Assembly: GCA_001919995.1 (NCBI GenBank)
Contig: MNIY01000007.1
Coordinates: forward strand, 1 to 9,911
Direction: 5' to 3'
Source of the DNA: Ktedonobacter sp. 13_1_20CM_4_53_11
Lineage (GTDB): Bacteria; Chloroflexota; Ktedonobacteria; Ktedonobacterales; Ktedonobacteraceae
DNA: 9,911 bases
The notes beneath the pieces were generated by a model that made no database searches, was not told the DNA's origin, and saw only the letters and a program-made list of their open reading frames with translations. Shown piece by piece: positions 1 to 5,927 of the stretch (position 1 is the first letter of the stretch; every line of letters begins with the position of its first letter). A program made the translations under genes and the position numbers.

Positions 1-810
1 CCAAACGAAATCAGTCCGTTTCCTTTCGAAAAGCGGGTCGAGGTTGCTGCCAGAGCGGGTTATCGTGGCCTGGGTTTGCTGCATGCCGACCTTATGGCGG
101 TTTCGAACCGTCTTGGCCTCTCGGAGATGAGACGAATTCTGGACGCCAACGGCATGCACCATATTGAACTCGAATTTCTGTCCGATTGGTACGCCCAGGG
201 GCGGGCCCGGGCCGAATCCGACATGGTTCGCAAAGACTTGCTTGAGGCGGCTGAGGCGCTTTCGGCACGCTGTATAAAAATAGCGCCAAGCATTGAGGAA
301 CCCCTGCTCGATGACGTGGCTCTCGATATGCCGAGAATGATTGAGTCCTTTGCGGCACTCTCACGAGAAGCGGCGACATACGGGACCTCGATTGCGCTCG
401 AAATCATGCCGTTCAGCAACATCCGAACCCTTTCCACGGCATTGGAACTCGTCAGCACGGATCCGCAACCAAACGGGGGTCTCTATCTAGATATTTGGCA
501 CATGGCACGCGGAGGAATTGATTACTCCGAAGTGGCGAAGATTCCTCAGCAATGTATCAAGGCGGTCGAGCTCGATGATGCCGACAGAGATGTGGTTGGA
601 ACGCTGTGGGACGACACGCGCTTCCATCGCCGCCTGTGTGGCGAAGGTGCCCTCGACATACCGGCTTTTCTCTCGGCCATTCGCGAGGCGGGATACCGGG
701 GGCCTTACGCCGTCGAGATTATCTCGCGGGAGTATCGTCGCCTCTCCCTTGAGGAAGAAGCCAAGCGCTCATTCGAGACCACCGTGGCTCAATTCCGCAA
801 CCTGGATTGA
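1..810 (+). CDS. Sugar phosphate isomerase/epimerase-like TIM barrel, 5' partial
   Basis: The frame is open from base 1, so the true start lies upstream; 269 residues are visible. The opening residues (ISPFPFEKRVEVAARAGYRG) are the typical first helix of the xylose isomerase-like / AP endonuclease family 2 TIM barrel. Likely metal ligands in order are Glu134 (within ALEIMP), Asp164 and His167 (LDIWH) and Glu239 (AVEIIS). The stretch FHRRLCGEGALDIPAFL is the usual late-barrel signature. Family members isomerise or epimerise sugars and keto-inositols (IolE, IolI and IolH-like), but the substrate cannot be told from sequence. It is the first visible gene of a three-gene + strand run with an SDR and a Gfo/Idh/MocA dehydrogenase, which supports a polyol or sugar catabolic role in the cytoplasm. 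Confidence 0.85.
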   Translation, partial: PNEISPFPFEKRVEVAARAGYRGLGLLHADLMAVSNRLGLSEMRRILDANGMHHIELEFLSDWYAQGRARAESDMVRKDLLEAAEALSARCIKIAPSIEEPLLDDVALDMPRMIESFAALSREAATYGTSIALEIMPFSNIRTLSTALELVSTDPQPNGGLYLDIWHMARGGIDYSEVAKIPQQCIKAVELDDADRDVVGTLWDDTRFHRRLCGEGALDIPAFLSAIREAGYRGPYAVEIISREYRRLSLEEEAKRSFETTVAQFRNLD

Positions 811-832
811 CGGCTGCATCTCCAGGAAAGGA

Positions 833-850
833 ATACCGTTATGTCGGTAT
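833..850 (+). promoter_or_regulatory. Small stem-loop between the first two genes
   Basis: ATACCG (833-838) and CGGTAT (845-850) are perfect 6-bp arms around a 6-nt loop, 23 bp after the stop of the isomerase-like gene. There is no following T-run, so it is at best an RNA-processing or weak attenuation site. The rest of the 134-bp gap has no promoter I would defend; TATAAA at 907-912 lacks a well-spaced -35. Confidence 0.25.
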
Positions 851-944
851 CAACCTCTCGATGAACTAGCTTGAGCGTTGCGTGCATGGATGGACCTATT
901 ATGACCTATAAAGTGTCTTTCAGAACAAGCGAAGGAGCAGAGCA

Positions 945-1751
945 ATGACGACGAAGGAACTGACGGGAAAGGTGGTGTGCATCACTGGTGCAGCCGGTGG
1001 CATCGGCTCGGCGATCGCACGGGCATTTGCCGGGGCGGGCACCCACCTCGCGTTGCTTGATCTCAACGAGGAAGGGCTTTCTCGCCTGGCGAATGAATTG
1101 CGTGGGAAGCGAACACCACCGATCAGCGTGAGTACAGCGGTGGCAGACTTGAGTACCGAACAGGGGGTCAAATCCGGTATCGCAGAGGTCCTCTCCGCTT
1201 TCGGGAATCGCATCGATATCCTGGTGGCCAACGTTGGCTTCCTCATTGCGCAGCGGTTTGAGGAGCTCACAGCAGAACACTGGCAACACGGATTCGCGCT
1301 CAACTTCTTTACCCACGTGTACGCCTGCCAGGCAGCGATTCCCCTGATGAAGCAGCAGGGAGGGGGCTCGATCATCTTTACCGGGTCGGATCAGGGTCTG
1401 CAACCTGACGCGGGATTGGGTCCCTATGCTCAGGCAAAGGCCGCGGTGCATAGCCTGGTCAAGATGCTCGCCAGGGAATTGCCCTCCGATGGCATTCTGG
1501 TCAGCGCGGTCGCCCCGGGCATGACGCGGACGCCGCTGGTGGAAAGGCTGATGGAGGGGTACGCACGAGAATTCGGGACGGATAGCAAGACGGCGGAGAA
1601 GCTCGAATTGCAACGGCGCGGTGTTCCGCTGGGCAGGTTGGGGGAGCCTGAAGAGGTGGCAGAAGCCGTACTCTATCTGGCAACGGCGGCCTACTGCAAT
1701 GGAACGATATTGAATATCAGTGGGGGGAACGTGCGCTCGGTGACGAGCTAA
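945..1751 (+). CDS. Short-chain dehydrogenase/reductase (SDR)
   Basis: A 268-aa classical SDR of normal family length. The Rossmann nucleotide motif TGAAGGIG is at residues 14-21. Asp39 ends the second strand (LLDLN), which favours NAD(H) over NADP(H). VADLS places Asp68, the NNAG-equivalent is VANVG (95-98 region), and the catalytic tetrad is Asn120, Ser148, Tyr161 and Lys165 (YAQAK). PGMTRTP (191-197) follows as expected, and the C-terminus has the NISGG cofactor/substrate-loop ending. The start ATG is preceded by AAGGAG about 7 nt upstream. It probably oxidises or reduces a sugar or polyol hydroxyl together with its two neighbours. The exact substrate cannot be inferred; names such as gluconate, sorbitol or inositol dehydrogenase would be guesses. 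Confidence 0.9.
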   Translation: MTTKELTGKVVCITGAAGGIGSAIARAFAGAGTHLALLDLNEEGLSRLANELRGKRTPPISVSTAVADLSTEQGVKSGIAEVLSAFGNRIDILVANVGFLIAQRFEELTAEHWQHGFALNFFTHVYACQAAIPLMKQQGGGSIIFTGSDQGLQPDAGLGPYAQAKAAVHSLVKMLARELPSDGILVSAVAPGMTRTPLVERLMEGYAREFGTDSKTAEKLELQRRGVPLGRLGEPEEVAEAVLYLATAAYCNGTILNISGGNVRSVTS

Positions 1752-1754
1752 ACA

Positions 1755-1769
1755 GAGGGCGGTGCCCTC
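1755..1769 (+). promoter_or_regulatory. GC-rich hairpin after the SDR stop codon
   Basis: GAGGGC (1755-1760) pairs perfectly with GCCCTC (1764-1769) around the loop GGT, starting 3 nt after the TAA of the SDR gene. It is not followed by a run of T, so it is more likely a message-stabilising or attenuating hairpin inside the operon than a strong intrinsic terminator. The next gene follows within about 50 bp. Confidence 0.4.
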
Positions 1770-1822
1770 ATCATGGTTTCCGCCGTAGGCGTGTCAACAG
1801 AGAAGAAAGGATGTCTGCACCT

Positions 1823-2845
1823 ATGTTTGCCCCGCTTAAGATTGGAGTTATTGGACTGGGCCGTATGGGCCAGTTGTATGCACACACACTGATGACGCAG
1901 GTCGCGGGAGTGCAGCTTTATGCGGTGGCAGAGACCGCTGAACAGCTGAGAACCAGCACGGCTCGTGAGTTCAACGTGCCACACGCCACAGCCTCCGCAC
2001 ACGAACTGCTCTCCCTTCCTGAATTGCAGGCAGTGGTGATCGCCACACCCACTCAGACACACGCTGAACTGGTCGTAGCCGCGGCCAGGGCGGGCAAGGC
2101 TATTTTTTGCGAAAAACCGCTGGCCTTGACGCTTGACGCGACCCATCGCGTGCTCGATGTTGTCGCTGAGACGCAAATACCGCTCCAGGTCGGTTTCATG
2201 CGCCGTTTTGATGGAGCATATAAGAAGGCAAAAGCATTGATCGATGCCGGAAACATTGGGCGTCCTGTTACCTTTAAGTCTGTCGGACGCGATCCGTTCT
2301 GCCCACGACCGGACTATGCCGACCCCTCCCAGAGTGGTGGCTTGATTCTTGATATGGCGATTCACGATTTCGATCTCGCACGCTGGCTGATGGGTAGCGA
2401 GGTCGAACGGGTATCAGCGGAGGGAACGCTGCTGGTATGCGAGCAGCTGAAGCCGCTCGGCGATATCGATAACGCCGTGGTGAATCTGCGCTTCGCAAGT
2501 GGCGCGCTGGGCAACGTGGAAGTGAGCCGCAACGCCTTCTATGGCTATGATATTCGCACCGAAGTGCTTGGCTCTGAGGGTGCCGTCACGATTGGCACTC
2601 ATCAGTATACACCCGTGGTCTTGCTCACACGCAATGGTGCTCAACACGATACCGTGCCGTACTTGCTGGAACGCTTCGGCGATGCCTACCGTGCTCAAAT
2701 ACAGCACTTTGCCGACTGTTTACGGACAGGCAAGCCGCCATCAGTTGGGGGTACAGATGCGCTGGCGGCTCTTAAAATAGGGATTGCGGCTACACGAGCA
2801 TATCAAATGAGCCGTATCGTCACGCTTGATGAACTACATCCATAA
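1823..2845 (+). CDS. Gfo/Idh/MocA family dehydrogenase (inositol 2-dehydrogenase-like)
   Basis: An NAD(P)-dependent sugar/inositol dehydrogenase of normal length. The frame has ATGs at 1811 and 1823. The purine-rich site AGAAAGGA touches the first ATG but sits about 11 nt before the second, so 1823 (340 aa, beginning MFAPLKIGVIG) is the better start. Counting from 1811, the Rossmann GxGxxG is residues 15-20 (GLGRMG), EKP is 101-103 with catalytic Lys102, and Asp181 and His185 (DMAIH) match the Lys-Asp-His triad of Bacillus IolG-type enzymes. The C-terminal half is the usual open beta-sheet dimerisation domain. It closes the cluster with the TIM-barrel and SDR genes; keto-inositol or aldose metabolism is likely, the substrate unknown. 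Its stop codon abuts transposase debris. Confidence 0.88.
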   Translation: MFAPLKIGVIGLGRMGQLYAHTLMTQVAGVQLYAVAETAEQLRTSTAREFNVPHATASAHELLSLPELQAVVIATPTQTHAELVVAAARAGKAIFCEKPLALTLDATHRVLDVVAETQIPLQVGFMRRFDGAYKKAKALIDAGNIGRPVTFKSVGRDPFCPRPDYADPSQSGGLILDMAIHDFDLARWLMGSEVERVSAEGTLLVCEQLKPLGDIDNAVVNLRFASGALGNVEVSRNAFYGYDIRTEVLGSEGAVTIGTHQYTPVVLLTRNGAQHDTVPYLLERFGDAYRAQIQHFADCLRTGKPPSVGGTDALAALKIGIAATRAYQMSRIVTLDELHP

Positions 2846-2998
2846 CGTATAGATAGAAGTCATCATTAATACCTGAGTTCGCACTTGAAGTAAATTATGT
2901 GCTCCTACTTTTGTTCAGCGCATTTGTTGCTTTTTCACAAAGCGCTTACTGATCACTTCATTCACGGTTGCTTCGATAAATGCACTTGAGATGGCCTA
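2846..2998 (-). pseudogene. Decayed transposase C-terminus
   Basis: Read on the minus strand from about 2994, the DNA encodes AISSAFIEATVNEVISKRF, then VKKQQMR, a TGA stop (2915-2917), then TKVGAHNLLQVRTQVL in the same frame. The block KRF-VKKQQMR(W)...GAH-LLQVRTQVL resembles the end of a DDE-type transposase known to me from Chloroflexota and other phyla; the TGA stands where relatives have Trp. I cannot fix the IS family (ISKra4-like is a guess). Another in-frame stop (TAG, about 2995-2997) lies at the upstream junction, where the sequence changes to an unrelated IS end. It is clearly non-functional and begins right after the dehydrogenase stop codon, marking the cluster boundary. Confidence 0.6.
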
Positions 2999-3105
2999 GG
3001 TGCTGGCTACTTCGACCATCCGTTCAGAAAATGAGCTTTTTAAGAGCAGGTCACCAATGCTCCACTTCTCCTTGCAGATGACTTTGACACTAGAGTACAA
3101 TCGGA
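2999..3105 (+). mobile_element. Solitary IS end (remnant related to the downstream IS)
   Basis: Bases 3000-3036 match the left end of the complete IS (4239-4275) at about 30 of 37 positions, starting with GTGCTGGCTACTT. A second shared element, AGTACAAT, lies at 3094-3101 here and at 4325-4332 in the intact IS. No transposase gene follows, so this is an orphan left end. The minus-strand translation through it, ending FSERMVEVAST, matches the translation of the intact IS end (FPEQMSQVAST), as expected from DNA homology rather than from a real protein. Confidence 0.6.
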
Positions 3106-3132
3106 AGGTAGCAATACATTGGAGGATCTCAT

Positions 3133-3200
3133 AGTTATTTGGATTGTGATCAAAGTTACTTGGAAACACCTTCCCTTGTTAGCGCAGTTATTTGGATTGT
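3133..3200 (+). repeat. Short direct-repeat array, AGTTA(T/C)TTGGA
   Basis: AGTTATTTGGATTGT occurs identically at 3133-3147 and 3186-3200, with a degenerate copy, AGTTACTTGGA, at 3154-3164. Start-to-start spacing is 21 and 32 bp. The array lies in gene-free DNA. The TATTTGG core and the 21-bp step resemble the repeat pair at the edge of the TnsB-like fragment (3868-3905), in opposite orientation, so transposase binding sites of a lost element are a reasonable but unproven reading. Confidence 0.5.
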
Positions 3201-3480
3201 CCTAAAGAGAGCTCCTCACCACATCGATACAAGGGATGCGATAGGAGCGTAGCCTTCTCTTGCAAACGTGAGGTGCAAGCAGTAGGATGTCTCGGGAGAG
3301 AAGGGGATCTCTGAACACGGGCGCGCGCGAGGGATGACTATCACGGCTAGTGCCGACGGCAGGTCAACTCCTTCGACGTCGGGACTCTCACCAATACGAG
3401 GATGTTGTCCTGATGGGCGAAGAGGAGGACAGAGCAGAACGAAACGAAACGGTCGATGACCAGGAGAGGGAAAAGGAAAC
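3201..3480. other. Gene-free leader upstream of the VOC gene
   Basis: About 280 bp with no frame I can support on either strand. A minus-strand frame crosses it but also runs antisense into the VOC gene start and has no recognisable content. The stretch is purine-rich near its right end (GAACGAAACGAAACGG, AGGAGAGGGAAAAGGA), which supplies the ribosome binding region of the next gene. I see no convincing -35/-10 pair. Confidence 0.4.
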
Positions 3481-3837
3481 ATGATCAACGGAGCGCACAT
3501 CATTCTCTATAGCACCGATGCGGAGGCTGATCGGGTCTTCATCCGTGACGTGCTCGGATTTGCAGGGGTCGACGCCGGAGATGGCTGGCTGATCTTCCAG
3601 CTGCCGCCAGCCGAGATCGCCGTGCATCCCACAGATGGGCCGGGCAAGCACGAGTTCTACTTGATGTGTGACGACCTCGACAAGACGCTGGCGGACCTGA
3701 CCGCCAGGGGCGTCACCATCTCCCACCCGCCGAGCCGCCAGGGTTGGGGGGTGCTCGCCTCGCTGAAGCTGCCGAGCGGCTCTGAGCTGTCGATCTACCA
3801 GCCGCGCCATCCCACCGCTTACGACCTGGAGGGCTAA
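3481..3837 (+). CDS. VOC family protein (glyoxalase/dioxygenase fold)
   Basis: A 118-aa single-domain vicinal oxygen chelate protein with two beta-alpha-beta-beta-beta halves. The first half starts INGAHIILYS, placing His6 as first metal ligand, and contains AEIAVHP (Glu45, His49). The second half starts HEFYLMCDDLDKTLADL (His57, Glu58) and ends SELSIYQPRHP with Glu102 as the usual last ligand. The length is normal. AGGAGAGGG lies 10 nt and AAAAGGA 3 nt before the ATG. Family members include glyoxalase I, fosfomycin and bleomycin resistance proteins and extradiol dioxygenases; this subtype is usually annotated only generically. It stands alone between mobile-element fragments and is followed by a perfect hairpin, so it is probably transcribed as a single gene. 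Confidence 0.85.
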   Translation: MINGAHIILYSTDAEADRVFIRDVLGFAGVDAGDGWLIFQLPPAEIAVHPTDGPGKHEFYLMCDDLDKTLADLTARGVTISHPPSRQGWGVLASLKLPSGSELSIYQPRHPTAYDLEG

Positions 3838-3840
3838 TCC

Positions 3841-3863
3841 ACCGCTGTGTTTACTACAGCGGT
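3841..3863 (+). terminator. Hairpin after the VOC gene
   Basis: ACCGCTGT (3841-3848) and ACAGCGGT (3856-3863) are perfect 8-bp arms around a 7-nt loop, 3 nt after the VOC stop codon. There is no T-run after it on either strand, so intrinsic termination may be weak. Its right arm touches the stop codon of the convergent transposase fragment, so it could also serve as a bidirectional barrier. Confidence 0.5.
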
Positions 3864-4237
3864 CACTGCCAAATATGTGCGACAATGGGCCAAATATTTG
3901 TGACAGTTGTCAGTGGGTGCCCGGATTGACCGGCAATGAGGGCATGCACCTTTTTCCCTTCCAAATCCTTCCACCGCTGACGGAGCAGTTCCTCATGGGC
4001 TCCCGCGTTGCTCATAAGGTCGGCAAGCCTGGCTGCCGACAGCTCAGCACGGACTCCATCGCGCTTCGCGCTTTGCCGCAGTTCTTGCGTAGCAAGGAAG
4101 AGTTCGCGCTCCGTGTGCCCAGAGAGGCCCACATACGACGAGCGACAGGTGACCCACTGGCCCTGGACCTGCGCGTAGGCCGTACTGATGTCGAAGGGGT
4201 CGAACCGGATAGGAACGGCGGTTTTGACGACTTCCCC
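3863..4237 (-). pseudogene. Mu/TnsB-type transposase, C-terminal fragment only
   Basis: About 124 residues ending at TGA (3863-3865). The part AVPIRFDPFDISTAYAQVQG followed by QWVTC is the Mu transposase C-terminal beta-barrel pattern (Mu_transpos_C), followed by the helical ERELFLATQELRQSAK segment and a basic tail typical of TnsB-like transposases. Full-length relatives are several hundred residues, and the N-terminal DNA-binding and catalytic RNase H-like domains are absent. The upstream side is cut at the CCTGTGCTGG inverted repeat of an IS. The frame can be read further into the IS end, but that part is IS DNA. No remaining portion is visible beyond the other IS end, so the missing part was deleted or moved. 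Confidence 0.65.
3868..3905 (-). repeat. Two 17-bp repeats at a transposon edge
   Basis: GCCAAATATGTGCGACA (3868-3884) and GCCAAATATTTGTGACA (3889-3905) agree at 15 of 17 positions and are spaced 21 bp, two helical turns. They overlap the last codons of the TnsB-like fragment and lie at its outer edge, exactly where Tn7/Mu-type elements carry transposase binding sites. The element end should lie at about 3866-3868, but I cannot define it to the base. Confidence 0.55.
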
Positions 4238-4400
4238 TGTGCTGGCTACTTGGGACATCTGTTCAGGAAATTGGCATATTGCACGCGATAGAACAGGCCT
4301 TCTTGCCTAAGCACCTGAGATGCGAGTACAATAAACAACGTCCATGCTACTCGTACTTTCTGGCTAGGTGCCTATTTTCACGAAGGAGAGGTTCAATTTC

Positions 4401-5519
4401 GTGGGTTGTGTATTCACTTTATTCAAGCAACGAATCCGTTCCAGCTGTCGCACGCTCCAAGCATATTTTTCTCGTTGGATCAAACCATCGACGACTTCCC
4501 TTGTGCTGGGCACGCTTGCCGACATGACGAGAGGAAAATCCGAACTCCTTGCGGAAAACGCCCTGTTACGGCACCAACTGATCATCCTCGGTCGACAGGT
4601 CAAACACCCCGTCTATCTGAAGACCGATCGGTTTCTCCTGGTGGTTCTCGCCAGGATGGTTCGGACCTGGAAACAAGTGCTTTTCCTCGTCCAGCCAGAG
4701 ACGCTTCTGCGTTGGCATCGTGAGCTCTTCCGCTTGTTCTGGAAGCACAGATCGAAAGCACGCTCAAGCAAGCCTCGGCTCTCGTGCCAAACAATCACGT
4801 TGATCCAGGAGATGGCAGCAAACAACCGACTTTGGGGAGCTGAGCGCATCCGTGGGGAACTCCTTAAGCTGGATATTCGAGTGAGTAAACGGAGCATTCA
4901 GAAGTATATGAAGCAGGTTCGCCCAAAACGAGCCGGTGGGCAGACCTGGAAAACATTCCTGCGCAATCATGCGGCAGAGGTGTGGGCCTGTGATTTCTTG
5001 CAGGTCACTGATCTCTTCTTTCGTCCGCTGTTTGCCTTTTTCATCATCGAACTGAAGTCACGGAAAGTCATTCATGTCAATGTGACGCGCTCTCCCACCG
5101 ATCCCTGGGTCGCGCAACAACTGCGGGAGGCTACTCCATATGGGCAAACGCCCACATATCTGATCCGGGATAATGATCGCAAATTCGGGCAACATTTTGC
5201 ACGAGTAGCAGCAACAAGTGGCATCAAAATGCTTCGAACGCCGTACCGGACTCCACAAGCGAATGCCGTGTGTGAACGCTTTCTGGGGAGCGTGAGACGA
5301 GAATGTTTGGACCACTTTCTGATCTTCCATGAGAAGCAACTCGCCCAGCTTCTCAGGAGCTATGTCCTGTACTTTAATCAAGCTCGCCCCCACCAGGGGC
5401 TTCAGCAGAAGATACCAGACTCGTCAGCGCTTTCTACTCCGCCACCGAACCAGCCGAACCAGGTGATCTCTCTTCCCGTGTTAGGTGGCTTACACCATGA
5501 CTATCAAAGAGCAGCATAA
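4401..5519 (+). CDS. Integrase core (DDE) IS transposase
   Basis: The GTG at 4401 has a strong AAGGAGAGG 9 nt upstream and gives 372 aa; an in-frame GTG at 4368 would add 11 residues but has a poorer site. The N-terminal part is hydrophobic and basic with the family hallmark GKSELLAENALLRHQLIIL. A helix-turn-helix-like region (LIQEMAANNRLWGAERIRGE) is followed by the RNase H-fold core. The catalytic residues are Asp198 (WACDFLQV), Asp257 (LIRDNDRKFG) and Glu292 (VCERFLGSVRRECLDH), with 34 residues between the last two. The end ARPHQGL...PVLGGLHHDYQRAA is characteristic of a widespread IS481/IS3-related integrase-core group. No internal stop or frameshift is visible, so it may be active. Confidence 0.92.
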   Translation: MGCVFTLFKQRIRSSCRTLQAYFSRWIKPSTTSLVLGTLADMTRGKSELLAENALLRHQLIILGRQVKHPVYLKTDRFLLVVLARMVRTWKQVLFLVQPETLLRWHRELFRLFWKHRSKARSSKPRLSCQTITLIQEMAANNRLWGAERIRGELLKLDIRVSKRSIQKYMKQVRPKRAGGQTWKTFLRNHAAEVWACDFLQVTDLFFRPLFAFFIIELKSRKVIHVNVTRSPTDPWVAQQLREATPYGQTPTYLIRDNDRKFGQHFARVAATSGIKMLRTPYRTPQANAVCERFLGSVRRECLDHFLIFHEKQLAQLLRSYVLYFNQARPHQGLQQKIPDSSALSTPPPNQPNQVISLPVLGGLHHDYQRAA

Positions 5520-5796
5520 ACCCTGGCAAGTGCGTTTACAAGGGACTGATGAAGCTCAATCGGCGGAACAGAATGGTCGTGTCAAGGTGAGAGGGTGTTT
5601 TTGCCTTTCCTTCCACAGACGAAGAAAATATGTTACCTCTCTGTTTGGTTGATGTGTAGATGCATGTATGTTCATTGAGCATGAGCTTGCCTGTTCTTGA
5701 GTTTCCTGACACGTGCATCTTTTCGTAAAAGCAAGATGGCAGATGAGAGCCATTGTACTGGCTTAGCCCTCCGATTTTGTGAACAGATGTCCCAAG
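5520..5796 (+). other. Long untranslated tail of the IS
   Basis: About 277 bp between the transposase stop and the inner copy of the inverted repeat. The minus-strand frames here show no recognisable protein. It contains AGGGACTGATGAAG (5541-5554), which recurs with one change at 5870-5883, and the subterminal element ATTGTACT (5752-5759). A + strand frame entering at 5697 continues into the next gene, but I regard that part as non-coding. Confidence 0.4.
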
Positions 5797-5884
5797 CGGG
5801 ATGCCTCTGCAAGGCAGAGAAAAGCATGAAAGTCTCAGGGAGCCATGTGACCAAATTGAAGAGCTTTTCAGGGACTGACGAAGG
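5797..5884. mobile_element. Apparent 88-bp insertion in the right IS end
   Basis: The 30-bp left end (4236-4265) is contiguous, but its inverted copy on the right is in two pieces, 5885-5900 and 5780-5796, sharing the triplet AAG at 5794-5796 and 5885-5887. The 88 bp between them therefore look like an insertion with a 3-bp duplication. The solitary IS end at 3000 has the uninterrupted arrangement. The segment includes a small hairpin (CTCTGC 5805-5810, GCAGAG 5814-5819) but no terminal inverted repeats that I can see. Confidence 0.45.
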
Positions 5885-5927
5885 AAGTAGCCAGCACAGG
5901 CATAAATACCGTGTTGAGGGAAGGAAC

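Larger units (their letters stand above)
4236..5900 (+). mobile_element. Complete integrase-core insertion sequence with inverted repeats
   Basis: CCTGTGCTGGCTACTT at 4236-4251 has a perfect inverted copy at 5885-5900. The next left-end bases, CTTGGGACATCTGTTCA (4249-4265), have a perfect inverted copy at 5780-5796. AGTACAAT at 4325-4332 has an inverted copy at 5752-5759. The ends read TG...CA if trimmed to 4238-5898, as in IS3/IS481-type elements. The element holds one transposase gene (4401-5519). I find no target duplication next to the ends (ACTTCC on the left, CATAAA on the right), which suggests a rearrangement after insertion. The left end cuts the TnsB-like fragment. The 365 bp between the transposase stop and the right end is unusually long and contains no supported gene. 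Confidence 0.75.

Noticed and set aside
871..912. Promoter candidates TTGAGC/TTGCGT with TATTAT/TATAAA before the SDR gene
   Set aside because: None of the combinations has 16-18 bp spacing.
906..1613. A 235-codon minus-strand frame
   Set aside because: It is antisense to the SDR gene, whose cofactor and catalytic motifs are complete.
3216..3503. A 95-codon minus-strand frame upstream of the VOC gene
   Set aside because: It overlaps the VOC start antisense, is proline-rich without motifs, and has no supporting ribosome binding site.
3868..3905. CRISPR-like repeat pair
   Set aside because: There are only two units, the 4-bp gap is far too short for spacers, and no cas gene is nearby; transposon end sites fit better.
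3875..4291. A + strand frame opposite the TnsB-like fragment
   Set aside because: The minus strand carries the Mu_transpos_C pattern; the + frame runs across the IS junction.
4364..4603. Minus-strand peptide MSASVPSTREVV resembling the TnsB fragment's MSQVASTGEVV
   Set aside because: The resemblance comes from the shared 20-bp DNA repeat; the + strand encodes the IS transposase.
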